Positions 8,631-16,427 of a stretch of DNA of 64,000 nt are shown in pieces (positions within the stretch are counted from its first letter, which is position 1; every line of letters starts with the position of its first letter). The notes beneath the pieces were generated by a model. That model made no database searches. It was not told where the DNA came from and saw only the letters and a list, made by a program, of their open reading frames with translations. Made by a program: the position numbers and the translations under genes. The stretch comes from Chloroflexota bacterium (lineage in GTDB: Bacteria > Chloroflexota > UBA11872), in the NCBI GenBank assembly GCA_022824865.1, contig JAJDZD010000041.1:1-64000 (forward strand). Direction: 5' to 3'.

Positions 8631-9373
8631 GCGGATTCCTCGTTTCGTTCGTGCAGCCGCTCGCGCAGGCTTCCCAGTTCGGTCGCGGCCAGTTCAAGCT
8701 GCATGCGTTGTCGCAGCAGCACGACGTAGAAGACGGTAAAGGCGGCGACTGACACCATCAGCGTCGTCAGCATCTCGCGCGGCATGCCGCCGCCGGGACT
8801 GGTGACCGACGGCGTGGGGTGCAGGCTGCGCCACCATTCCACCGAGAACCACACGATCGGCACGCTGACCACGCCAACGATGCCCAGCACGGAGGCCATG
8901 CGCTGGCGGGCGTCCGGGTCGTCGATATAGGAACGCAGCGCCAGGTAACTCACGTAGATGAACCACATGATCAGGGTTGTGGTGAGCCGTGGATCCCACT
9001 GCCACCACACGCCCCAAACGCTGCGGCCCCAGACGGAGCCGGTGACCAGGGTGAGGGTGGTGAACAGCACGCCGATCTCCGCCGAGGCGAGCGCGAGGCG
9101 GTCCCAGCGGGATTTCCCGCGAACGAGGTACATCACGCTGCCAACGGCCACCACGCCGAAGGCGGCGAACGCCAGCCAAGCGCTGGGCACGTGCACGAAG
9201 AGCAGGCGGTAGACCTCGGCCTGTACCCGCTCGGCCGGCGCGAAGATGAACGCCATGAACAGCGCCAGGCCCATGCTCAGCAGCAGTGCTGCGTAGAGTG
9301 CCGCGGTCCCGGGGTGCCGGAGCGCGCCGAGCCACCCGGGCCTAGCCAACTCCGACGTGCGAACCTGACTCAT
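8627..9373 (-). CDS. ccmC: Heme exporter/heme-handling protein CcmC
   Basis: 248 residues with six predicted membrane helices. CcmC presents heme to CcmE. The WWD motif is intact (VWGVWWQWDPRLTTTLIMW, about 119-137), flanked by the two conserved external histidines: His61 in FVHVPSAW and His185 in SLHPTPSV. ATG at 9371-9373, 12 bases after the ccmA-ccmB fusion stop. The stop overlaps ccmD. Order ccmE-(AB)-C-D-F-H differs from E. coli only by the early position of ccmE. Confidence 0.95.
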   Translation of the reverse strand: MSQVRTSELARPGWLGALRHPGTAALYAALLLSMGLALFMAFIFAPAERVQAEVYRLLFVHVPSAWLAFAAFGVVAVGSVMYLVRGKSRWDRLALASAEIGVLFTTLTLVTGSVWGRSVWGVWWQWDPRLTTTLIMWFIYVSYLALRSYIDDPDARQRMASVLGIVGVVSVPIVWFSVEWWRSLHPTPSVTSPGGGMPREMLTTLMVSVAAFTVFYVVLLRQRMQLELAATELGSLRERLHERNEESA

Positions 9374-9385
9374 TCCTGCCTCCAG

Positions 9386-10774
9386 TTAGCTACGGGCCGC
9401 GTGCGGGTAGAGCACCGACCCGAGAGCCAAGAATACGACCGTCACCACCGCCAGCAACCCGAACCAGGCGCCTAGTTGACCGGCGGGAGTGACTTCCAGC
9501 GCTCCGAGCGTGATTCCCACACCGGCCAGCAGCACCGGAACCGCCGGAGGTATGGCCAGCAGGGGCATGAGCATCTCGCGCGCGCGGGCGTTGACGACCA
9601 GGGAACTCTGCAGAGCGAGGATGGCGCTGATTGCCGCGGCTGCCAGGACCACCGCACCTATCGTGCTTGCCTGAAACAGGGAAACGTTCAACAGCAGGCT
9701 GAGAAACACCAACTGGGCGACCCCGACGAATGCCGTTTCCAGCGCCAGCAGCGTGAACTTGGCGAGGTAGATTCCGCTCGGGTCGACTGGCGCAACCAAC
9801 AGTCCGTCCAGCGTGCCCCGCTCATGCTCGGTGGCGAACAGGCGGGTGCCCGCCAGGGTTGCGGCCAGCAGCACGCTGATCCAGAGGACCCCGACGGCGA
9901 CAGCGGCGACCTCGGATCCCAACGCGGCAATGAACGCCATGTCGAATACGACGGCGGCGAGCAGCGTGAACATCAGCAGCGTTGGGACCTGCTCGCGCGC
10001 CCGCCACTCGACGCGAGTGTCCTTGGCAATCATGGCCCAGACGGCGCGTCCGAAGCTCGGGGGACGCGGTCGGACTTGTGTGGGGACAGTTGGCGGAGTC
10101 AGATCTGGCGTCTTGCGCGGGTCATCCGTGAGGCGTCCGGCCTCGAGCCGCACAATGCGGGCGCCCAGCGCGTGGGCCACGCGCTCGTCGTGGGTGCTGA
10201 AGAGCACGGCTGCCTGGGGCGCCAGCGCGTCGAGCATTCGCGGAAGGTCGTCAACGCCGGCCGAATCGAGGCTGGCGTCGGGCTCGTCCAGCAGGACGAC
10301 GTCAGGTTCGGCCAGCAGAGCCAGGGCGAGTCCCAGGCGCTGCTGCATTCCGCGCGAGAAGTGGCGCACCAGGCGGTTGGCATCCGCTGCCAGTCCCACC
10401 GTTTCCAGGGCGCTTTGGATGCGTTCGGCGCCCTCAGGCACTCCTTGCAGACGGGCCGCGAAGGCCAGGTTCTCGCGGGCGGTGAGATGCGGATAGAGCG
10501 GGGGACGGTGTCCCAGGAAGCCGAGTCCGCCGCGCGCGGCGGGGTCCTCCGGACTCTGGCTGCCCCGCAACGCCACCCGGCCGCGACGTGGGCGCAGCAA
10601 ACCCGCCAGGGCGCGCAGGAGCGTGGTCTTGCCCGCGCCGTTAGGTCCGACGACGGCCATCCGTTCGCCGGGCGCCAACGCCAGCGATACGCCGCGCAGG
10701 ACATTTCGCTGGCCCAGCCGAACATGCAGGTCGTCCGCGACTATTGCCGGCGAGGTCGTGCGTGTGGTTTGCAA
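9386..10774 (-). CDS. ccmAB: Fused heme ABC exporter: CcmA ATPase plus CcmB permease in one chain
   Basis: 462 residues. Residues 1-220 are a CcmA ATPase: Walker A GPNGAGKTT (43-51), signature FSRGMQQR (139-146), Walker B VVLLDEPDASLD (159-170) and the switch histidine in STHDER. After a proline-rich linker (about 222-241), residues 244-462 are a complete CcmB permease with about six helices and the family string FATEHERGTLDGLLVAP. No stop or frameshift separates them. The ATPase releases holo-CcmE from CcmC. The start is a TTG at 10772-10774; no ATG or GTG precedes it in frame after the ccmE stop. The two proteins are separate in most organisms. A sequencing deletion is unlikely because the linker reads cleanly. 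Confidence 0.9.
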   Translation of the reverse strand: MQTTRTTSPAIVADDLHVRLGQRNVLRGVSLALAPGERMAVVGPNGAGKTTLLRALAGLLRPRRGRVALRGSQSPEDPAARGGLGFLGHRPPLYPHLTARENLAFAARLQGVPEGAERIQSALETVGLAADANRLVRHFSRGMQQRLGLALALLAEPDVVLLDEPDASLDSAGVDDLPRMLDALAPQAAVLFSTHDERVAHALGARIVRLEAGRLTDDPRKTPDLTPPTVPTQVRPRPPSFGRAVWAMIAKDTRVEWRAREQVPTLLMFTLLAAVVFDMAFIAALGSEVAAVAVGVLWISVLLAATLAGTRLFATEHERGTLDGLLVAPVDPSGIYLAKFTLLALETAFVGVAQLVFLSLLLNVSLFQASTIGAVVLAAAAISAILALQSSLVVNARAREMLMPLLAIPPAVPVLLAGVGITLGALEVTPAGQLGAWFGLLAVVTVVFLALGSVLYPHAARS

Positions 10775-10809
10775 GGCGGCGATTGCGGGTGCCGTGACCT
10801 CGTCGGGCC

Positions 10810-11256
10810 CTACTGTGCCGGGATTTCGCGCGGCTCGAACTCAGGCCCGTGTTTGACGATCAGGCTTCGGGCGCGGAAGGCGCCGCTCGGCTCAAGCTGG
10901 CCCTCGACGATCACTTCCTGGTAGCGGTCTTCGGCTGAGTATCCGAACAGGTCAGGCGGGGTGCCGCGGTATTCCACGGGCAGGCGGCCGGAGTCGTCCT
11001 GGAGGTCAAAGCTGATCACGTTGCCGTCGCTAGACGTCTGGATCGATCCGTCGGCGACGATGCCATTGACTCGAATCAGGCGGTAGTACGCCTCCGAGTC
11101 CATGGCGCGCACCTCGCCTACCGTGTGGTAGTACACCGTGGCACCCTGGGTGCCCGTCCAGATCAGGAATCCCACCGCTGCCGCGAGCGCGGCCGCCAGT
11201 AGCAGCAGTTTCCCCGACAGCCTGGGGCGGGGTGATGTGGTCGTCGCAGCGTTCAT
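10810..11256 (-). CDS. ccmE: Cytochrome c maturation heme chaperone CcmE
   Basis: 148 residues. One N-terminal membrane helix (16-33) is followed by an OB-fold domain outside the membrane (VRVNGIVADGSI, then VISFDLQDDSG and LPVEYRGTPPDLF). CcmE binds heme covalently through a histidine near its C-terminus and passes it to CcmF. That histidine is His136 in LIVKHGPEFEP. The tyrosine normally four residues later, an axial ligand, is Phe140 here. ATG at 11254-11256. It lies at the head of the ccm block, 16 bases after the CopD-like gene. Confidence 0.9.
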   Translation of the reverse strand: MNAATTTSPRPRLSGKLLLLAAALAAAVGFLIWTGTQGATVYYHTVGEVRAMDSEAYYRLIRVNGIVADGSIQTSSDGNVISFDLQDDSGRLPVEYRGTPPDLFGYSAEDRYQEVIVEGQLEPSGAFRARSLIVKHGPEFEPREIPAQ

Positions 11257-11272
11257 TGGGTCCGGGTCCAGC

Positions 11273-11746
11273 CTAGCCGACGGTTCTGAAGCTGAGCTCG
11301 GCCATTTCGTTCAGGATCAGCGACAGCAGGTAGATCGCAAGTCCGAGGCCAACGATCAAGGCCGTGCGACTTTGCCACCAGGGCCGGCGGTCCGACGAAG
11401 CAGCCCGGGATTCCGCAGGCCGGCGGCCGGGAATCGCAAGCCGGAACATGGCCAGCGCAAGCAGCGCCTTGCTTGCCAGCACCGCCACGTAGGCCGCGTC
11501 GATCGACTGCTCCGCGAGGCGATTGAACGTCAGGAGCACGCCTGTCACCACGAACACGGCGAAGCCCGTGCCGACCAGGCGTCCCACGGTGCGTCCGAGG
11601 ACGGCCTGGGAAACGCCTGCCAGCGGCGCCATGTTTGGCGCCGCACGCGCGGCCAGCACGACGATCCCGCCGCCCACCCAGAGGGCCGCCGCCAGGACGT
11701 GGACGAAGCGCAGCACGACCAGCAAGGCGACCGGACTCTCGGCCAT
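11273..11746 (-). CDS. CopD-like four-helix membrane protein
   Basis: 157 residues with four hydrophobic segments (about 8-31, 53-72, 81-100, 126-146). The first has LRFVHVLAAALWVGGGI, a pattern seen in CopD/DUF-type membrane proteins of cytochrome and copper clusters, with a histidine that could bind metal or heme. It sits between the last alternative complex III gene (actE, stop 14 bases upstream) and ccmE (16 bases downstream), so it belongs to the respiratory transcript. A role in copper supply or in stabilising cytochromes is possible; no specific function can be assigned. Confidence 0.65.
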   Translation of the reverse strand: MAESPVALLVVLRFVHVLAAALWVGGGIVVLAARAAPNMAPLAGVSQAVLGRTVGRLVGTGFAVFVVTGVLLTFNRLAEQSIDAAYVAVLASKALLALAMFRLAIPGRRPAESRAASSDRRPWWQSRTALIVGLGLAIYLLSLILNEMAELSFRTVG

Positions 11747-11760
11747 GGGACCGCTTCCGC

Positions 11761-12318
11761 TCAGGCGGCGTCAGGCGCCGGCGACTCCTGGATCGACCGT
11801 ATGTAGTTGACGAGCGACCACCGCTCCTCGGCCGTCAGCAGAGAACTGAACGACGGCATGCGGTTCACGCCATTCGTGATCGTCCAGAAGAGCGCTCCGT
11901 CCTGCTGGTCCGCCAACTCGGCACGGCGCAGCGATGGCGGGGCCTTCTCCTGGTATTGCTCGAACTGCCTGGCCACGAAGCTGTCGCCATCGGCGTTGGC
12001 GCCGTGGCACATGGCGCAGTTCGTCTCAAAAACCGCGCGCGCGGCGTCAATCGACTCGCCCGTGAACGGCACCGGGTTTTCCTTCGCGATCATGGCCACG
12101 AAGTCCGTGACGGGCAATTCGCCGCCGGTCGTCGGGATCGATCCCTCGGGTGCTCCGGGGTGCGACGGCTCCTGTGTCCGGTACGAGGCTTGATAGTGCA
12201 TCTCCGGAAAGAGGTCGATCGGGTAGGCGCCCGTCTCGCAGCCGACGAGCGCCAACGCAGCCACCAGCCCTACGGCCAGGGCGGCGAGGTTGCGGAGTCC
12301 GAAGCGGGGTAGCGTCAC
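11761..12318 (-). CDS. actE: Alternative complex III monoheme cytochrome c subunit
   Basis: 185 residues. A lipoprotein signal peptide ends in the lipobox LVGC (Cys27), so the mature protein is anchored outside the membrane. A single heme site CAMCH and a distal methionine in NRMPSFSSLL mark a class I cytochrome c. ActE passes electrons from alternative complex III to an oxidase or carrier. The start is a GTG at 12316-12318 overlapping the actD stop (GTGA). It follows actD directly, as in known act clusters. Confidence 0.88.
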   Translation of the reverse strand: MTLPRFGLRNLAALAVGLVAALALVGCETGAYPIDLFPEMHYQASYRTQEPSHPGAPEGSIPTTGGELPVTDFVAMIAKENPVPFTGESIDAARAVFETNCAMCHGANADGDSFVARQFEQYQEKAPPSLRRAELADQQDGALFWTITNGVNRMPSFSSLLTAEERWSLVNYIRSIQESPAPDAA

Positions 12319-12875
12319 GTGGTTCCCGGGGCGTGCATCAGGCTGCCCTCCTTGGAGAGCAGGTCGATTGGTGAGGCTTCTTCCAGGGCGATCTGGGCGT
12401 CCGGCAGCCGGCGCTCGCGCGCCATGACCGAGATGCCGATGTAGCCCTCCGAGATACGGTCGTCGTAGAGACCCACGCCGTCGGGCAGGCGCGATTCGAA
12501 CAGCACGCCAAGGACGGTAAAGAGCACCGCGCCCAGCAGGGTGCCCTCGTAGAGAATCTGGATGATCGCCGGAACCGCCACCACGGGCTTGCCGCCGGTG
12601 ATGATCGGCAGGGAAACCTGCGCGCCCACGATCCAGGCGATGCCCACGGCCATTCCGCAGGCGGCTCCCGCGAACGGGAAGGCGAACAGCCGGTGCTTGG
12701 TGTGACCCTCGCCGAACGCGCCTTCGGGATAGGGCGTGCTGCTCAGGATCTCGATGTCGTTGTCTTCGAACCCGGCGCTATGCAGGCGCTCGACCGCGTC
12801 GGCGGCCTGGTCCGGCTCCTCGTAGAGGGCCAGCAGTTCGCGTTTGGCTTGGGACTGCATTGCCATAGACCTCAC
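12315..12875 (-). CDS. actD: Alternative complex III subunit ActD (DUF3341)
   Basis: 186 residues. An N-terminal soluble segment (LLALYEEPDQAADAVERLHSAGF, read in two parts) resembles a small ferredoxin-like fold. Two membrane helices follow (about 65-87 and 103-126), then a C-terminal soluble tail. This is the DUF3341 layout of ActD, a membrane subunit of the menaquinol:acceptor oxidoreductase. A GTG at 12873-12875 overlaps the actC stop (GTGA); an internal ATG three codons on is the alternative. Its own stop overlaps the actE GTG. Confidence 0.85.
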   Translation of the reverse strand: MRSMAMQSQAKRELLALYEEPDQAADAVERLHSAGFEDNDIEILSSTPYPEGAFGEGHTKHRLFAFPFAGAACGMAVGIAWIVGAQVSLPIITGGKPVVAVPAIIQILYEGTLLGAVLFTVLGVLFESRLPDGVGLYDDRISEGYIGISVMARERRLPDAQIALEEASPIDLLSKEGSLMHAPGTT

Positions 12876-14245
12876 TCCCGCATGGCGGCCGGGACGTTCG
12901 CCCGCCCGACTCTAATGCGGTCGGCCAGAATCTGGCCTTCCTTGATATCCGCGGCCGGCATGATCGGCAGCAGTTTCGAGAACGTCAGGAACCCGAGAAT
13001 CACCAGGGCAAACGATGCGGCGACCAGGATGAACTCGGATAACGAGGGGGCGTAGTCGCCGTACGTGAACGTGAGGCCGCTCTTTCGCTCAAGCGCCGGC
13101 ACCACCACCATGTAGCGCTCCAGCCACATGCCCACGTTGACCAGGATGGTCGTGACGAACATCCAGAAGAAGTTCCGGCGGATGGCGCGGAACATCCACA
13201 TCGGCACCGGGATGATGTAGGCGCAGATGATGAAGGTGATGGCGATCACCACCCAGGGCGGTTCGACCAGTCGCCGCTGCCAGGTGTCGACTTCCGCCGG
13301 CTCCGTGCCGTAGAGGCCGAAGAAGAAGTCCAGCAGGAAGAAGAACAGCCAGACCGTCGCCACCACGATCAACAGGCGGGCCAGCGAGTCGATGTGGTCC
13401 CGGGTGATGAATCGCTTCAGCCCGAAGGCGTAGCGCATCACGATCATCACGGTCACCACCGCCGACACACCCGAATGCACGGCCCCGATCACGAAGTACG
13501 GGGCAAAGATCGTGTTGTGCCAGCCGGGTACCGACGTGACCGCAAAGTCCCAGGACACGATCGAGTGCACCGAGACGAAGATCGGCAGGATGATGGCCGA
13601 GAGCAAGAGCCCGGCAACAGTCTGGATCCGCCACTGGCGGGTGGTTCCTCGGAAACCCATGGCCAGCACGCCGTAGATGGCCCGGCTGACCGGGTTGGGC
13701 GCGCGGTCGCGAGCCAGTGCCAGGTCGGGCAGCAGCGCCACGTAGACGAACAGAATCGTCGAGGTCAGGTAGGTGAAGATTGCCGACGGGTCCCAGACCA
13801 GCGGTGAGCGCGGGTTGGGCCAGGCGCCCCGGTTCCAGTCGTACGGGAACGTCCAGTACATCGTGCGCCACGGTCGGCCGGAGTGGATCAGCGGGAACTG
13901 CACGGCCGTCAGCAGCGAGAAGATCGTCAGGACCTCGGCGGCGCGTGTGACGGGCCGTCGCCACTCGGCCTGGGTCAGCCGCAGGATGGCCGACACCATG
14001 ATTCCGGCGTGGCTGACCCCGATCCAGAACACGAAGTTGACGATCAGGAAGCCCCAGTAGACCGGATGCGAGTACCCCAGGAACTGAAGGCCGAACATCA
14101 GCATGAGGATTACGACGACGAAGGCCGCCACCAGCAGGCCGTTCAGCGCGCCGCCGACCGCGAAGAACCACGCCGGCCAGGCAAATACGAAGTCCAGCAG
14201 CTCGCGGTTCGAGGTCTTGGTGTCGGCGACGACCGGTTCTTGCAT
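12872..14245 (-). CDS. actC: Alternative complex III NrfD-type membrane subunit ActC
   Basis: 457 residues with about ten membrane helices. ActC is the NrfD/PsrC-family subunit that holds a menaquinol site facing ActB. Family strings include YWGFLIVNFVFWIGVSHAG, LLTAVQFPLIHSGRPW, RSPLVWDPSAIFTYLTST and VALLPDLALARDR. The ATG at 14243-14245 shares one base with the upstream TAA. Its stop overlaps actD. Two NrfD-type genes stand in tandem here; this one matches ActC best because of its length and the RPW and DLALARDR motifs. Confidence 0.9.
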   Translation of the reverse strand: MQEPVVADTKTSNRELLDFVFAWPAWFFAVGGALNGLLVAAFVVVILMLMFGLQFLGYSHPVYWGFLIVNFVFWIGVSHAGIMVSAILRLTQAEWRRPVTRAAEVLTIFSLLTAVQFPLIHSGRPWRTMYWTFPYDWNRGAWPNPRSPLVWDPSAIFTYLTSTILFVYVALLPDLALARDRAPNPVSRAIYGVLAMGFRGTTRQWRIQTVAGLLLSAIILPIFVSVHSIVSWDFAVTSVPGWHNTIFAPYFVIGAVHSGVSAVVTVMIVMRYAFGLKRFITRDHIDSLARLLIVVATVWLFFFLLDFFFGLYGTEPAEVDTWQRRLVEPPWVVIAITFIICAYIIPVPMWMFRAIRRNFFWMFVTTILVNVGMWLERYMVVVPALERKSGLTFTYGDYAPSLSEFILVAASFALVILGFLTFSKLLPIMPAADIKEGQILADRIRVGRANVPAAMRE

Positions 14246-15594
14246 TAGTCCGGCTTCCCGATCACGTACACGTGCGTCTTCATGAACGTTCGTTCTTTAC
14301 GGAGCATGGCTCCCTGGCGCATTTCCCAGCCGTTGAGGACGGGAATGCGCGAGGCGGCATACACGAAGACCGCGACCATCAGTCCAATGAACCCGATGAC
14401 GAACAGCACGTCCAGCGCGTTGGGCCAGTACGGCGCCGGCAATTCGTGCATGGCGTGGCCGAACGGCGACGGATTCGCCATGGGTGCGACGAAAAATCGA
14501 ATCCGGTCGAACAGCAGGCCCACCACAATCAGCGCCGATACTCCCGCGATCAGCGAAAGCGACTGGCGGACCCTGTTGAAGATGAGCAAGGCCAGGGGCA
14601 GCGCAAACATCAGCAGGCCCGTGAGCGCAAACGGCAGGATGTAGGTGATGGCCACGGTGACTTGCATTGCGGCGACTTCACTGGGGAGCCGGGCATACCA
14701 GATCAGCAGGAAGTCGGACCAGAAAAAGTAGAACCACATCAGCGTGGCGGCCACCAGGATCTTGCCAAGCGCCGCCGCTTGCTCATCGCCGATAAAGCGT
14801 CCGGCTTCGGGCGAAAATCGGCGCATCAGTGCCGCCGTGAGCAGCGTGATGGCGATGCCGGCCTGGATGCCCGTCACGGCGCTGTACACGGGAAAGATGC
14901 CTGAGCGCCAGCCTGGCAACAGGCTCTGGCCCAGGTCGGTCGTCAGCAGCATGTGCACGAACGCGTAGCCCATCAGGTAGAAGGCCCCGAGCGCGAGGTT
15001 GGCGGCCCGCAGAACCTTCCACTGGCGGGCTGTCCCCGACCAATTCAGGAAGAGCAGTCGCTGCCAGCGCCCCATGGCCCGAACGCGGCTCGGCGGGCCG
15101 GCGAGGTCCGGCACGGCCGAGAACCACAGGAGGGCCATGCCGGTCAGGAGCAGGATCGCCAGCGCCAGGGCGTCGGTGAGGAATGGCGCGCCGGCTCTGA
15201 ACTCGAACCACAACGTGGAACGGCCGTCGAGCGGCGGCAATGACGCCATGATCGGAATCAGCAGCACGAAGCTGAGGAGCGACGGCACGGCATAGAGCGC
15301 CGCCACGCGTCGCAGCGGAAGCGCCCAATAGCCCTTGGCCATGCGGGAGGCGTAAGCGATCAGGGGCGCGGCGGTTGCTGTGGACAGGATGAACATCAGC
15401 ACGACCGTCGGATAGGCCCATTCGGCTCGGTCGCCCCAGGCCGTGATCAGCTTGATGATGTACACCACGACACCCAGCACGCCCAGCGCCGCCAGCAGCG
15501 CGACGCCTGCATGGTTCAGCGAAATTCTCAGCGCCTGCGGCCGGTAGGGCGGGCGCAGGGACATCTTCAGTCCGGCGGCTTCCGGAGCGATCAT
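14245..15594 (-). CDS. actF: Second NrfD-type membrane subunit of alternative complex III (ActF-like)
   Basis: 449 residues with about ten membrane helices from an ATG at 15592-15594 overlapping the actB2 stop (ATGA). It shares the NrfD plan (AWAYP-like first loops, FLTDALALAILLLTGMALLW, WSGTARQWKVLRAANLALG) but is clearly different from its tandem neighbour ActC. ActC and ActF form the two related membrane halves of alternative complex III. Here actF lies before actC rather than after actE. The open frame extends upstream into actB2 without similarity, so I use the overlapping ATG. Confidence 0.75.
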   Translation of the reverse strand: MIAPEAAGLKMSLRPPYRPQALRISLNHAGVALLAALGVLGVVVYIIKLITAWGDRAEWAYPTVVLMFILSTATAAPLIAYASRMAKGYWALPLRRVAALYAVPSLLSFVLLIPIMASLPPLDGRSTLWFEFRAGAPFLTDALALAILLLTGMALLWFSAVPDLAGPPSRVRAMGRWQRLLFLNWSGTARQWKVLRAANLALGAFYLMGYAFVHMLLTTDLGQSLLPGWRSGIFPVYSAVTGIQAGIAITLLTAALMRRFSPEAGRFIGDEQAAALGKILVAATLMWFYFFWSDFLLIWYARLPSEVAAMQVTVAITYILPFALTGLLMFALPLALLIFNRVRQSLSLIAGVSALIVVGLLFDRIRFFVAPMANPSPFGHAMHELPAPYWPNALDVLFVIGFIGLMVAVFVYAASRIPVLNGWEMRQGAMLRKERTFMKTHVYVIGKPD

Positions 15595-16427
15595 GCGTGC
15601 GCCCCGGCGTGCACGTGCTCGTCTTCGTGAATCTCGGCGTGCGGGTCCACCTTCTTGAGGTAGATAACGCCCGGATCGGTCCCAAAGTGCTCGAGCAGCG
15701 TGTAGCTGCGGCCGGCTTCGGCTTCCGCCAGCTGCGCGGGCGCGCTCTCCGGGTCGTTGAGGTCGCAGAAGACGAGCGCGCTGGTCGGGCACGACTGGGC
15801 GCAGGCGGGCTGCACCTCGCCGGACCGGATTTCACGGCCCTCGGTCTTGGCGGTGACCTGGACGCGGTTAATGCGCTGCACGCAAAAGGTGCACTTCTCG
15901 ATGATGCCCTTGGTCCGGACCGTCACGTCCGGATTGAGCTGGTTGTTCATCGGCTCCGGCCACTCCGGGTTCCAGAAATTGAAGTAGCGCACGGAATACG
16001 GACATCCGTTGGCGCAGAAGCGAGTGCCGATACAGCGGTTGTAGACCTGGACGTTCAGGCCTTCGTTGTTGTGGTAGGTGGCCCACACCGGGCAGACGGT
16101 CTCGCAGGGTGCGTTACCGCAGTGCTGGCAGAGCACCGGGATGAAGCGCGCCTTGGCGTTGGGGAACTCGCCTTCCCAATATCGCTCGATGCGGATCCAG
16201 GTCTTGGCCCGGCGCTCCAGGACCCGCTGTTCTTCGTTGAGGGCGATGTTGTTCTCGGCCTGGCAGGCCACCACGCAGGCCTGGCAGCCCGTGCAGCGGT
16301 CCAGGTCCACCACCATGCCCCAGCGCACCCCCTCCGGATGGCCGACTTCGGCATCCGTGGGGATTGTTTGCCCCATCGACGACACGGCGCTCGCGCGGGA
16401 GGCAGCTTCGTTGGCTGAGCTACTCAT
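15591..16427 (-). CDS. actB2: Alternative complex III iron-sulfur subunit, ferredoxin half of ActB
   Basis: 278 residues. It has the four-cluster ferredoxin arrangement of the PsrB/DmsB family: CTGCQACVVACQAENN, CQHCGNAPCETVCPV, CIGTRFCANGCPYSVRYFNF, then CTFCVQRI and CAQSCPTSAL. In most alternative complex III operons this part is the C-terminal domain of a long ActB; here it is a separate gene whose ATG overlaps the actB1 stop (ATGA, 16424-16427). It relays electrons from the menaquinol sites in ActC/ActF towards the heme subunits. A His-rich tail (HAEIHEDEHVHAGAHA) is present at the C-terminus. Confidence 0.9.
   Translation of the reverse strand: MSSSANEAASRASAVSSMGQTIPTDAEVGHPEGVRWGMVVDLDRCTGCQACVVACQAENNIALNEEQRVLERRAKTWIRIERYWEGEFPNAKARFIPVLCQHCGNAPCETVCPVWATYHNNEGLNVQVYNRCIGTRFCANGCPYSVRYFNFWNPEWPEPMNNQLNPDVTVRTKGIIEKCTFCVQRINRVQVTAKTEGREIRSGEVQPACAQSCPTSALVFCDLNDPESAPAQLAEAEAGRSYTLLEHFGTDPGVIYLKKVDPHAEIHEDEHVHAGAHA

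Noticed and set aside
9476-10924. A 482-codon open frame on the plus strand
   Set aside because: It lies opposite the ccmA-ccmB fusion. Its translation is low-complexity Arg/Gln/His/Gly-rich, as expected from the reverse strand of a high-GC gene, and has no family motif.
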